From Paraburkholderia sp. PGU19 (lineage in GTDB: Bacteria > Pseudomonadota > Gammaproteobacteria > Burkholderiales > Burkholderiaceae): a DNA stretch of 64,000 bases. Under the pieces are notes generated by a model. That model saw nothing but the letters and a program-made list of their open reading frames with translations. It had not been told where the DNA came from and did no database searches. The DNA lies in contig NZ_AP023180.1 in NCBI RefSeq assembly GCF_013426915.1, positions 868,001 through 932,000 of the forward strand. Direction: 5' to 3'. Positions 34,641-43,284 of the stretch are shown here, piece by piece; within the stretch, counting starts at the first letter, position 1; the number at the start of each line of letters is the position of its first letter. Both the position numbers and the translations under genes were made by a program.

Positions 34641-34677
34641 AACGGACCTCTTCTCGCGAAGAGGTCCGTTTTTCTTT
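34641..34677 (+). terminator. Terminator of glgA
   Basis: A 13-bp perfect stem (AACGGACCTCTTC, 34641-34653 with 34658-34670), a 4-base loop and a TTTCTTTTT tail. It sits between convergent glgA and glgX and could serve both. Confidence 0.9.
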
Positions 34678-34741
34678 TTAGCACTACCACTGCCTCTCAG
34701 GTCCGCCACTACGCTTGCATACTCGCGCCTTCAAGAAAAAC

Positions 34742-36913
34742 TCACTCCGTCAAACGCTCTTCGAGCCGCTGGAAGATCCGCTTCGTCTCGCCCTTCGCAT
34801 GCAACGAGAACAGCAACAGCGAGCGGCCCGTCACCTGATACACGTCGCCCGATTCGAAATCGGGCAATTCGTCGCGCTCCGGCGCGTTCGTGTCGATCAT
34901 GCAACTCCACTGATCGCTGCCCGGTATCTCCGGCAACATGAAGTCGACGACGTCGTGATACGCGTTGATGACGAGCAACAGCGTCGCGTCGGAGGCCGGA
35001 CGCCGGATACCGCTCGCCTGCGCGCGCCCGTCGATCACGAGACCGAAGCAGCGCATCGCCGAGTCGTCCCATTGCTCGTCCGTCAGCACGACGCCGACGG
35101 GGCTCAGCCATTTCACGTCCATCACGCCGATGTCTTCGCGCATCTCGCCCGTGAGAAAGCGATTACGCCTCAGCACGGGCAACGCGTGGCGCAGCGTCGT
35201 CAGCTTGCGCACGAACTCGGTAAGCGAGCGGCCGTTGTCGTCGATACCCGCCCAGTCGATCCAGCTGACCTCGTTGTCCTGGCAATACGCGTTGTTATTG
35301 CCCTTCTGCGTGCGGCCGAATTCATCGCCGGCAAGCACCATCGGCGTGCCCTGCGAAAACAGTAGCGTCGCCAGCAGGTTGCGTTTCTGGCGCTCGCGCA
35401 ATGCGATGATTTCGGCGTCGTCGGATGGTCCTTCCTCACCGCAGTTCCACGAGCGGTTGTCGCTATGGCCGTCGTTGTTGTCTTCGCCGTTCGCCTCGTT
35501 ATGGCGCTCGTTGTACGAGACGAGATCGTTCAGCGTGAAGCCGTCGTGCGCGGTGATGAAGTTCACGCTCGCCCAGGGGCGCCGGCCGCGCCGGTTGAAG
35601 AAATCGCCTGAAGCGGTGAGGCGCTTCGCGAGATCGGCGGCCGAGGCTTCGTCGCCCTTCCAGAACGAGCGCACCGTGTCGCGAAAGCGATCGTTCCATT
35701 CGGCCCAGCCAGGCGGGAAGCCGCCCACCTGATAGCCGCCCGGCCCGCAGTCCCACGGCTCCGCAATCAGCTTCACGCTGGAGATGATCGGGTCCTGCCG
35801 GCAACTGTCCAGAAAGCCGCCGCCTTCGTCGAAGCCATACGGCTCGCGTCCGAGGATGGTCGCAAGATCGAAGCGAAAGCCGTCTACGTTCATCTCCGTC
35901 ACCCAGTAACGCAGACTGTCCGTGACCATCTGCAGCACGCGCGGATGCGAGAGATTGAGCGTGTTACCCGTGCCCGTGTCGTTGATGTAATAGCGGCACT
36001 CTTCCGGCATCAGCCGGTAGTACGACGCGTTGTCGATGCCGCGAAACGACAGCGTCGGTCCACGCTCGTTGCCTTCGGCCGTGTGGTTGTACACGACGTC
36101 GAGTATCAGTTCGAGACCGGCATCGTGCAGCCGGTCGATCATCTCCTTGAACTCTTCGATCACGCCGGGACCGCGCGCGAAGTAACGCGGATCGGCCGCG
36201 AAAAAGCCAATCGTGTTGTACCCCCAGTAGTTCGTCAGCCCCTTGTCGAGCAGGTATGAATCGTTGACGAACGAATGAATGGGCAGCAGTTCGAGCGTCG
36301 TCACGCCGACGCGTTTGATATGGTCGATCACGGCTTTCTGCGCGAGGCCGTCGAAGGTGCCGCGCATCTTTTCCGGCACGCCGGGATGCAGCTTCGTATA
36401 GCCGCGCACATGCGTCTCGTAGACGATCGTGCGGTCCCACGGCACGCGCACGCGCGTCGGATGTGTCCAGTTGAACGTCTGGTCGACCACCTGGCACTTC
36501 GGCATGAACGACGCACTGTCGCGCTCGTCGAACGTGAGATCGTCTCCCGTTTCGAGCGTATAGCCGAACAGCGACGGGTCCCAGCGCAACGACCCAACGT
36601 GCGCCTTCGCATACGGATCGAGCAGCAGCTTGTTCGGATTAAAGCGATGACCGGCCTCGGGCTCGTACGGACCATGCACCCGATAGCCATACACCGTGCC
36701 CGGCTTCAGGCCGGCCATGTGCACATGCCACACTTCGTCGGTGTATTCGGGCAGTTCGATGCGCTCGAGTTCCTTCTTTCCTTCGTCGTCGAACAGGCAC
36801 AACTCGACCTTCGTCGCATGCGCGGAAAAGAGCGCGAAGTTGACCCCTCTGCCATCCCAGGTCGCGCCGAGCGGAAACGGCAAGCCCTCGGAAATGCGGG
36901 AATCGGTTGGCAT
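34742..36913 (-). CDS. glgX: Glycogen debranching enzyme
   Basis: A 723-residue isoamylase-type alpha-1,6-glucosidase (GH13). It begins SEGLPFPLGATWDGRGVNFA (CBM48 domain), then has ILDVVYNHTAEGNERGPTLS, DGFRFDLATILGREPYGFDE (nucleophile Asp), ELIAEPWDCGPGGYQVGGFP as LIAEPWD (acid/base Glu) and NFITAHDGFTLNDLVSYNER (HD pair). The start at 36913 (MPTDSRISEG) follows GAGGAAC; the 20 further codons upstream lack support. Together with glgA it points to glycogen turnover, though glgB, glgC and glgP are not in the window. Confidence 0.94.
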   Translation of the reverse strand: MPTDSRISEGLPFPLGATWDGRGVNFALFSAHATKVELCLFDDEGKKELERIELPEYTDEVWHVHMAGLKPGTVYGYRVHGPYEPEAGHRFNPNKLLLDPYAKAHVGSLRWDPSLFGYTLETGDDLTFDERDSASFMPKCQVVDQTFNWTHPTRVRVPWDRTIVYETHVRGYTKLHPGVPEKMRGTFDGLAQKAVIDHIKRVGVTTLELLPIHSFVNDSYLLDKGLTNYWGYNTIGFFAADPRYFARGPGVIEEFKEMIDRLHDAGLELILDVVYNHTAEGNERGPTLSFRGIDNASYYRLMPEECRYYINDTGTGNTLNLSHPRVLQMVTDSLRYWVTEMNVDGFRFDLATILGREPYGFDEGGGFLDSCRQDPIISSVKLIAEPWDCGPGGYQVGGFPPGWAEWNDRFRDTVRSFWKGDEASAADLAKRLTASGDFFNRRGRRPWASVNFITAHDGFTLNDLVSYNERHNEANGEDNNDGHSDNRSWNCGEEGPSDDAEIIALRERQKRNLLATLLFSQGTPMVLAGDEFGRTQKGNNNAYCQDNEVSWIDWAGIDDNGRSLTEFVRKLTTLRHALPVLRRNRFLTGEMREDIGVMDVKWLSPVGVVLTDEQWDDSAMRCFGLVIDGRAQASGIRRPASDATLLLVINAYHDVVDFMLPEIPGSDQWSCMIDTNAPERDELPDFESGDVYQVTGRSLLLFSLHAKGETKRIFQRLEERLTE

Positions 36914-37503
36914 AGTTGTGTTCCTCAGGCGAATTGGATGGGCATGGCGCGTGTTGTCCCGCGGACGCGCCAACGTAAACTTGTAGCAACCGGTGTGCCT
37001 GACAGGTCAATGAATTCCATTAAGCACGAGCAAGCGCTTGAACGCCAGTAACGTGGCGTCAGCGTGTCGTCGCGATGATCCCGGCGGGTATGTCGCAGCT
37101 CAGTATCGAATCGAACAGGTTGCGTCGCAAATCGCGTTGCGTTTTCGAGCCGAACGGGTTGACGGGTCTCGGGCGGTCTTTCCTCCATGTCGGACCAGGA
37201 ATAGTCGCGCCGCAGCGCGTCAGAACTTACAACGACGCCGATACATTTTGCTAAACGTTCTTACTTGCAAACCCGCCGCGTCGCGCGCGCCATTCATGCA
37301 CGCACGGTGCGCGCCGACTGGCTGGAAGTCCCGCTGCGCATGGCAGCGGGCTATGTGCGGCCGCGCGGAAAACCCTCCGTGCAGAGGCGTCGAACGTATC
37401 GCCATCCGGATTGGCACGGGTCATGCGTGCGTGCAAACCAATTGACGATCACGTGTCGCTTGCACCCGAGCCCGGCTGTGAGATCAGAAGTTTGCCTGTA
37501 AAT
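36914..37503. other. 590-base region without a recognisable gene
   Basis: It lies between the glgX start and the receiver-protein start. Several open frames cross it, but none has a ribosome-binding site or recognisable protein sequence. An A/T-rich patch at about 37225-37270 is a promoter candidate for the receiver gene. I see no repeat, RNA gene or operator. Confidence 0.45.
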
Positions 37504-37935
37504 ATGGATTCGAACGCATTATCGGACAGCCGCCTGCCTACCATCCTGCTCATCGACGACGAGCCGGACCTGCTGATCGCGTGGGCGCTTCTGCTCGAGC
37601 TGGAGGGTTTCCACGTACTCACCGCCTTCGAGCCGCGCAAGGGCGTCGAGCTTGCACAGCGCGTGCACCCCGCGCTTGTCATCACGGATCTGATGATGCC
37701 CGACATGGATGGCGCCGAGGTATGCCGCACGCTCAAGAACGATCCCGGTCTCGACGGCATGCCCGTGATCCTGTGGAGCGCATCGACCGACATTCCCACC
37801 GACCTGGATTGCGAATGCACGCTGCACAAGCCCGTCACGCGCGAAACCTTGCTGGATCAGGTCGATCTGCTGCTAGGCCGTCTGCACGACGGTGCCAGGC
37901 CCGTACGCGGCGGGGGCGATGCGTCGTTGAACTAA
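37504..37935 (+). CDS. Orphan response regulator receiver protein
   Basis: A 143-residue CheY-like protein: ILLIDDEPDLLIAWALL (acidic pair), LVITDLMMPDMDGAEVC (phosphoacceptor Asp), ILWSAST and LHKPVTRETLLDQV (Lys). No DNA-binding output domain. The ATG at 37504 begins directly before the receiver; the open frame upstream is not protein-like and no strong Shine-Dalgarno is visible. It is convergent with a heme oxygenase gene, a pairing that recalls phytochrome loci, but no phytochrome is present. Confidence 0.83.
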   Translation: MDSNALSDSRLPTILLIDDEPDLLIAWALLLELEGFHVLTAFEPRKGVELAQRVHPALVITDLMMPDMDGAEVCRTLKNDPGLDGMPVILWSASTDIPTDLDCECTLHKPVTRETLLDQVDLLLGRLHDGARPVRGGGDASLN

Positions 37936-37962
37936 TGCCACGCGCGGCGTCAGTCGCCCTGA

Positions 37963-38571
37963 TCAGGCCGCACGCGTCTCCGGAAGCAATCCCAGCAGGC
38001 GATCGAACGCGGCCTTCGCGCCTTCGCATGCACACGCGATATCGCGCGGCGTGACGATCTGCACACGCATGGCGTCGATGAAACGCTTCCAGCGGGGACC
38101 CGGCGGCACACCGTCGCCGCTCAGATAGCGCAACAGATGCGGTGCGAGCGTCTCGCTCAAACGCCGGTAGAGCACGGTGCCGCCCAGTTGCGATCCTTCG
38201 ATCACATAGCACACGCCCCAGCGGAAAGCGGCATCGCTTGCATCGGGCGGCGTTGCCCGTTCGAGAGGCTCATCTACGATTTGTTCAATAGGCAATGAAG
38301 GCTCGGCGAGATCCCGCTCGATCAGCGGCATTCGCGCAACGTAGGGCAAGGCGCCTTGCGGTCCATCGTCGAAGTTTGCCAGCCATTGCTCCAGCGGCGC
38401 GAGCCAGGCGGCAACTAGTTGCACGTGCAAGCGATAGTCGCGTAGCGTCGGTGCGTCGGCTGAAAGCGGCATCGCCGAATCGATCAGTGCATGGCGGCTA
38501 CCCGTTGCTGCGCGCAGCGCGGCGAGCACGCCGGGGGTATCGGTGGAAAACGTTGAAGGCGGCAGACTCAA
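37963..38571 (-). CDS. Biliverdin-producing heme oxygenase (BphO/PigA-like)
   Basis: A 202-residue soluble heme oxygenase that would convert heme to biliverdin, CO and iron. LRAATGSRHALIDSAMPL carries the proximal His (H27), and GVCYVIEGSQLGGTVLYRRL is the distal-helix glycine-rich motif. Length is typical. No TonB receptor or phytochrome is adjacent, so it could serve iron release or chromophore supply for a photoreceptor encoded elsewhere. Confidence 0.85.
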   Translation of the reverse strand: MSLPPSTFSTDTPGVLAALRAATGSRHALIDSAMPLSADAPTLRDYRLHVQLVAAWLAPLEQWLANFDDGPQGALPYVARMPLIERDLAEPSLPIEQIVDEPLERATPPDASDAAFRWGVCYVIEGSQLGGTVLYRRLSETLAPHLLRYLSGDGVPPGPRWKRFIDAMRVQIVTPRDIACACEGAKAAFDRLLGLLPETRAA

Positions 38572-38663
38572 GCGGGCTTCCGGAACGGGTTGAATGGACC
38601 GTTCATCTTAATGGCGATGGACCGCACGCACCGCGCGATCCGACATGAACCCGACATAAAAAC

Positions 38664-38685
38664 GGGCCGCATTGTCACGCGGCCC
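38664..38685 (-). terminator. Terminator of the CsbD-like gene
   Basis: A stem GGGCCGC/GCGGCCC with an 8-base loop. On the minus strand it is followed closely by GTTTTTATG. Placed 98 bases beyond the CsbD stop. Confidence 0.65.
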
Positions 38686-38783
38686 AGCGGGCTTCGCCCG
38701 TCTGCTTTTTCGCTCCCTGTGATCGAACGGCCGGGCGGCCACTAATGAGCCACTAACGAAAGCGCCGCCCGGCAACGCCGCGA

Positions 38784-38981
38784 TCAGTGATGCTTGCGGT
38801 TTTCGCGTGCGATGTCCTTTGCGTCTTCCTTCGCATCGCCATACGACTTCTGCATTTCACCGGCGCCTTGCTGCAGGTCGCCCTTCAGTTCCTGGCTACG
38901 GTTGCCCGTGGCTTTGCCGACGGTCTCGTTAACCTTGCCCTTCACCTTTTCGACCGTACCCTTCACTTGATCCTTGTTCAT
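38784..38981 (-). CDS. CsbD-family stress protein
   Basis: A 65-residue hydrophilic protein starting MNKDQVKGTVEKVKGKVNET and containing GKATGNRSQELKGDLQQGAG, the hallmark of the CsbD family. These are abundant, general-stress-induced and of unknown biochemical role. The ATG at 38981 is preceded by a weak purine-rich site; 10 additional in-frame codons upstream are rejected because the family starts at MNKDQVKG. Confidence 0.92.
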   Translation of the reverse strand: MNKDQVKGTVEKVKGKVNETVGKATGNRSQELKGDLQQGAGEMQKSYGDAKEDAKDIARENRKHH

Positions 38982-39092
38982 GGCTGACTCCGTCTGGTTA
39001 CGCCGACGCAACGGTTGCGCCAGTCACCCGTAATCGAGCATTCGCTGTGCCTGACCCGCACAGCGCAGCCGCCGTGCAGCCGTCGTACATTG

Positions 39093-39305
39093 CTAACAAC
39101 CGACTGCGGGCGCGCGCGCTTCGAGCGCCCGCAGCAATTCGTCGAGCTTTTGGGCGCGCGAGCGTTGCGACGGCACCAGCCGCGCCGCCAGCACGGCATT
39201 GAGCCGGGTGCGCCAGTATGAAAGCGGGAAACGATGTTCGGCGGCCATACGGGCGAGTACCCGTTCGAGATGTTGCAACTCGCTTTCCAGCTGGTAGTTG
39301 TTCAT
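39093..39305 (-). CDS. Small conserved helical protein
   Basis: A 70-residue protein (MNNYQLESELQHLERVLARM at the start) rich in Leu, Arg and Ala. It is predicted largely helical and possibly dimerising, with the C-terminal LDELLRALEARAPAVGC. AGGGGAC precedes the ATG at 39305. It has no recognised domain. Similar short proteins are common beside stress genes in Burkholderia, but I cannot assign a role. Confidence 0.7.
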   Translation of the reverse strand: MNNYQLESELQHLERVLARMAAEHRFPLSYWRTRLNAVLAARLVPSQRSRAQKLDELLRALEARAPAVGC

Positions 39306-39457
39306 TGTCGGTCCCCTGATATTGTTTCGGTCCGAGGGGCATAGGCGTGGCGCTCGACACGTCGATCGCGGCTGAAACGAACCACGCATGCGCTGGCCCA
39401 TATACAGCACCCGCCATACCCGGATGCACTGCGCATCGCGGGCGCGCCAGAGCCGCG

Positions 39458-40318
39458 CTAGACGTAGGGGCGCTCACGCATCCATTTCGTCATGATCCAC
39501 TTGTCGCCGCTCGTGACGGGCGCGCCGCCGTGCAGCGTCAGCGGATCGAGCTGGCGGCGCCCGTTCATGTAGCGGAAGTAGATCGCGCCGCCTTGCCGCG
39601 CCATCACCGCGAGCCCCGCGTCCGGAAACACCGTTTCGCCGCCGCCCTCGACGTCGCTCAGGTAGACGATCAGCGTCGCGACACGCTGACCGCCTCGCGC
39701 CGTGTGCAGCACGCTGCCGTTCTGGCCTGGCGGGAAATAGTCGAAGTGCGGACGATACTCGCCGCCTTGCCGGTAGTGCAAAATCTGCAGGCCTTCACCG
39801 TGCTCGAGCGGCCAGTTCATCAATGCGGAGATGCGGCGGTCCAGCCGTTCGATGAACGCGTCCTCGCAGCGCTGGAACCAGAAGCCTTCGCTGGTGCGCA
39901 GCTGGATCACGTCTTCGCGGCCATTGTCGGGATTGACGGTGGTCGAACGCTTGAGCCGGTGCCGCGCGCGTTCGATCAGCTCGGCGCATTCTTCGCCCGA
40001 CAGCACGTCGTCGAACGCGATCACCTGTGGGCGCTCGATGCGTATGCACACCGTCACGTCACGGTCGTGCGCGTGCACCGTGTTGCCCGCCGCGACGGGA
40101 CAGGCATCGTAGTGATAGGCGCGCGCTTCGTCTTCCGGCGAAGCAACGACGGTCGCCACCGCGCCTGTCTCCGACGCCGCGCGGCGCACGAACTCACGCG
40201 CCGCGTCGATCTCGAAGCCGCCCTGCACCATCGCCTCGATCATCGATTCCTGCGTACACCCGCGGCTCACGTTGGTCGCGAGCCATTCCCGCCATGCAGC
40301 ATCCATCTCGCGCATCAC
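39458..40318 (-). CDS. 2-oxoglutarate/Fe(II) oxygenase, prolyl 4-hydroxylase-like
   Basis: A 286-residue protein whose C-terminal half (about 95-285) is a prolyl 4-hydroxylase-type double-stranded beta-helix. YRQGGEYRPHFDYFPPG gives the HxD iron ligands, and LDPLTLHGGAPVTSGDKWIM gives the distal His and the 2-oxoglutarate-binding Lys. QRVATLIVYLSDVEGGGETVFPD (quoted in part) is also diagnostic. The N-terminal 90 residues are unrecognised and may bind a partner. The substrate could be a protein proline such as EF-Tu, as reported for some bacterial homologues, but this is not shown here. Confidence 0.87.
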   Translation of the reverse strand: MMREMDAAWREWLATNVSRGCTQESMIEAMVQGGFEIDAAREFVRRAASETGAVATVVASPEDEARAYHYDACPVAAGNTVHAHDRDVTVCIRIERPQVIAFDDVLSGEECAELIERARHRLKRSTTVNPDNGREDVIQLRTSEGFWFQRCEDAFIERLDRRISALMNWPLEHGEGLQILHYRQGGEYRPHFDYFPPGQNGSVLHTARGGQRVATLIVYLSDVEGGGETVFPDAGLAVMARQGGAIYFRYMNGRRQLDPLTLHGGAPVTSGDKWIMTKWMRERPYV

Positions 40319-40391
40319 ATCCCCCGCTGCCTCGTTGTCGCGCTCGCCGGGACCCGGTCAGGACCGGCTCAACGCGCGTTCATGCTCCCAT

Positions 40392-40865
40392 TCATGCTGC
40401 TTTCGCCCGAAACGCGGCCAGCCCGCGTTTCGCCTGCGCGCGGATCGCGTTCTGCACGAAAGGCGTCCAGCCGAGCAGCGCGCCCTTCGCGCCCAACGCC
40501 TGACTGGCCCAGCGCCATAGGTCAAAACGGTCGTGATGCTCGACGATCAGTCCGTCGCGAAACACGAACCGCGCGTCGATCTGGTTGACCACCGTCCTGC
40601 CTGTCTGGCTGAACACATAGCTCGCCACCCAATGCGCGCTGCCGCTGTCGCCATCGGCGGCGACATGGCTGAAGGCCAGCGTGAACTCCTTCGCGCGCGA
40701 CACCAGCATGCGCCACATGTCGGTCACTTCGCCGCCGTGCAGCTCGACGAACACGGGGTCGCTGAAGGTCACGTCGGGCGCGTAGCACGCTGCCATCGCG
40801 TCGACATCGCGCCGCTGGAATGCTTCGTAGAATCGCTCGATCAATGCCGCATTGGGATGAGTCAT
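40392..40865 (-). CDS. NTF2-like/SnoaL-like protein
   Basis: A 157-residue soluble protein of the NTF2-like superfamily: ALIERFYEAFQRRDVDAMAA, CYAPDVTFSDPVF, ARFVFRDGLIVEHHDRFDLW. Members act as small isomerases, cyclases or ligand binders, and no substrate can be inferred. It lies 73 bases upstream of the oxygenase on the same strand and may be cotranscribed with it. Confidence 0.82.
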   Translation of the reverse strand: MTHPNAALIERFYEAFQRRDVDAMAACYAPDVTFSDPVFVELHGGEVTDMWRMLVSRAKEFTLAFSHVAADGDSGSAHWVASYVFSQTGRTVVNQIDARFVFRDGLIVEHHDRFDLWRWASQALGAKGALLGWTPFVQNAIRAQAKRGLAAFRAKAA

Positions 40866-41004
40866 CTCGGTCTTGTGCTCGCCGTTTTCGTTTTTGCCAG
40901 CCTGTGCAGCCTGTGTTTACCTGCGCCTGCCGCTTCGACAGTGCCATTCACCCAAGGTACAACACGCTCACGCGATTGCGCAATCGTTCAGATATGTCGC
41001 CGTC

Positions 41005-42279
41005 TTACGCCGCTTCCGGGTCCGAGCGATGAATCGCGATGCCTTCCATCGGGTCCGGCTCCTCGCGCCACGGCGCGCGTTCGATCACCCGTTGCGCGTC
41101 GGCATAGCCCGCTTCCCAGCGGCGCCGGATGCCATCCTTTGAAAAATCGATGTCCTTGTGCATATCGTCGCGCCCGAAGTTAGGCGCATCGAACTCGATC
41201 ACCTGCATCGTGGTGCCGCAACCCCAGCTCAGCAGTTCCTTGACGGCAGCCGTGTCGCGCTGGTCGTCGGGCAGATGCTTGCCGAGTTCGCGGATCACGT
41301 GCCGCAGCCGGTGAATCTGCCGCTGCCGTTCGAGATGACTCTCGGCGCGGCTCGAATACTGGATGTCGCGCTGTCGGCTCATCGCTTGCTGGATCGACGC
41401 GGGTTCGTCGCCATGCGCGGGCCACAGTTGCACGGTGAAGATGACGGAACTGTTCCGCGGCCGGTCGTCGAGCACGGCTTCGAGCGGCGTGTTCGAATAG
41501 ATGCCGCCGTCCCAGTACGCCTCGCCGTCGATGCGCACGGAAGGAAAGCCGGGCGGAAACGCCGCCGACGCCATCACGTGCCCGACGTCGAGCGGTGCGT
41601 CGCGATTGGTGAAATAGCGCATATGGCCGCTGCCCACGCTGACCGTGCCGACCGTCAGCCGCGTCTGCTTGCGGTTCAGATAGTCGAAATCGATCAGCGA
41701 CGCGAGCGTCTCGCGCAGCGGCTCCGTGTGATAGAACGCCGCCTGCTCGATGCCGACGGGCGCATGCAGCGCGAGCCACGCGTCGGCGCGCGGTGTGAAG
41801 AAGGCGGGCAAGCCCTGCGCCATGATCGACAGGTTGCGCAGCCACTGCTCGTAGCCGGGAATCCATGCGGCCCATGCGGTGGCCAGATACGCAGGCAGAC
41901 CGAGCGCGGCGCAGCCGGGCGCGCAGGCCGACAGCCAGTCCGGTATTTGCTGGCCCGTCCACGTGACGCGGTCCCAGAATGTGCGCAGACGGCTCATCCG
42001 GTTTTCGGGGCGATTGCCCGCGATGATCGCGCCGTTGATCGCGCCGATCGACGTGCCGATCACCCAGTCGGGCTCGATCCCGGCATCGTGCAGCGCTTCG
42101 AACACGCCCGCCTGATAGGCGCCCAGCGCGCCGCCGCCTTGCAGCACGAGCACGACCTGGGCGTCGATCCCGGGATGCGCGGACGCGCCGCGCGTTTCCT
42201 CGCTCTTGCGTACCCCGGTGGCGGCGCGTGACGCCTGCGCAGAAATCGCCGTCGCGTGCGCCGCGGTTTTCTTGACCAT
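41005..42279 (-). CDS. Patatin-like phospholipase with C-terminal DUF3734-type domain
   Basis: A 424-residue serine lipase-like protein. The oxyanion hole is VLVLQGGGALGAYQAGVFEA, the nucleophile elbow GTSIG and the catalytic Asp DGG (EAYWDGGIYSNTP), forming the Ser-Asp dyad. The C-terminal part (RQRQIHRLRHVIRELGKHLP, then STWGC-like SWGCGTTMQVI) fits the DUF3734 extension. The ATG at 42279 follows GGAGACG; 62 further codons upstream are Arg/Cys-rich and improbable. There is no signal peptide, so it is probably cytoplasmic. Confidence 0.9.
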   Translation of the reverse strand: MVKKTAAHATAISAQASRAATGVRKSEETRGASAHPGIDAQVVLVLQGGGALGAYQAGVFEALHDAGIEPDWVIGTSIGAINGAIIAGNRPENRMSRLRTFWDRVTWTGQQIPDWLSACAPGCAALGLPAYLATAWAAWIPGYEQWLRNLSIMAQGLPAFFTPRADAWLALHAPVGIEQAAFYHTEPLRETLASLIDFDYLNRKQTRLTVGTVSVGSGHMRYFTNRDAPLDVGHVMASAAFPPGFPSVRIDGEAYWDGGIYSNTPLEAVLDDRPRNSSVIFTVQLWPAHGDEPASIQQAMSRQRDIQYSSRAESHLERQRQIHRLRHVIRELGKHLPDDQRDTAAVKELLSWGCGTTMQVIEFDAPNFGRDDMHKDIDFSKDGIRRRWEAGYADAQRVIERAPWREEPDPMEGIAIHRSDPEAA

Positions 42280-42419
42280 CGTGCGTCTCCGTCGAGAAAC
42301 GAAGCGTTCATCTGGAGACCTGCGGCCGCGCCGCAGGCAATCACACGATAGCGCACCTTTATTGCGCGCGCACTTCAAGGCGCGCCTGTCACGGCAACGC
42401 CACATGTCCCTGCCCGCCG

Positions 42420-42692
42420 CTACTTCGCAATCCGCAGAATGGCCGAGGCAAGCTGCGCGTAGCACGTGAGGGTCTGCATCGAAAACGTGCTCGCAGCGCG
42501 CGACGACAGGTTCGCGCCTTCGCGGCTCACGTTGATGAGGATCATCTGCGCCTGAACGTTGCGCGCGATGTCATAGAGCGGCAGCGCGGTTACGAGCAGC
42601 AGCGGCAGCAGCAACGCAAACTCGACACTGACGATGCCTCTGTCATTGCCTCGTGCGTAACGGCGCCCCTTGAGCCGTGGTCTCGTCTTCAT
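42420..42692 (-). pseudogene. TadE-like pilus assembly protein, 3'-truncated
   Basis: A 90-residue frame with a basic N-terminus, GIVSVEFALLLPLLLVTALP (TadE/G pseudopilin-like membrane segment) and QMILINVSREGANLSSRA. Family members continue for roughly 60 further residues, while here the sequence ends in ASAILRIAK then TAG, so the periplasmic part looks lost. It starts one base after the stop of the tadC remnant, as in an operon. The disruption and the missing neighbours imply a non-functional leftover of a tad/flp locus. Confidence 0.6.
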
Positions 42693-42693
42693 G

Positions 42694-43130
42694 TCAGAAG
42701 CCCTCGTTGCGCATGGTCGCGACGACGCTGAAGTTGAAGAAGCCGCCGGGAAAGAACGAGCGGATCATCGGCGTGATCATCGGCCACGCGCAGTTGATCT
42801 GCAGCACGACGAGATGCAGAACATCAGCGGAAAGAGCAGCTTGAGCGCGATCTTCGCCGCCTGTTCTTCGGCGCGCAGCCGGCGTTTGGTGCGCAGCGCG
42901 TCGATGAACACGCGCAGCGAATCGCCGACGCTCGTACCGAAGCGGTCCGCCTGGATCAGCATCGACGTGAGCGTGTCGATGTCCTCGATGCCCGTGCGCA
43001 GCGCCAGATTGCGCAGCGCCTTGTCACGGCCCGCGCCCGCACGCAGTTCGAGCAGCATCAGCTCCAGCTCCTCCTTCAGCACGTGGCTCTTCACGCCGAT
43101 TTCCTCGACGACAGCGATGCGGGCTCGCAC
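42694..43130 (-). pseudogene. TadC remnant (type II/IV secretion F domain)
   Basis: From about 43130 the minus strand encodes IGVKSHVLKEELELMLLELR, GIEDIDTLTSMLIQADRFGT and RLRAEEQAAKIALKLLFPLM, the second F-domain of a TadC-like inner-membrane pilus protein. The frame breaks at 42811-42815 after FPLMFCI. In another frame the expected end continues as VVLQINCAWPMITPMIRSFF and ATMRNEGF, stopping at 42694. The N-terminal half and several residues of the last membrane helix are missing. With the truncated tadE it marks a deleted tad pilus locus. Confidence 0.75.
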
Positions 43131-43216
43131 AGGCCGCGCGCTGTCGCAGCGGCGTCGTTGGGCTGAGTTCGCTGTTATCCCTTTGACTGACTTCGCCTGA
43201 ATCACGCGGCGGCCTT

Positions 43217-43246
43217 CACGCCGTTCAGTTGATGCTGAACGGCGTG
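43217..43246. terminator. Perfect 12-bp hairpin next to the tadC remnant
   Basis: CACGCCGTTCAG (43217-43228) pairs with 43235-43246 across a 6-base loop. No T-run follows on either strand. It sits near where the tadC homology is cut off, so it may be a terminator or a deletion-associated structure. Confidence 0.4.
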
Positions 43247-43284
43247 GCACTTAATGTGTCCATTGCATTGTCGATCGCACCGCA

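Noticed and set aside
37504..38571. A phytochrome signalling operon
   Set aside because: The receiver and heme oxygenase are convergent, not in one operon, and no phytochrome or kinase is present.
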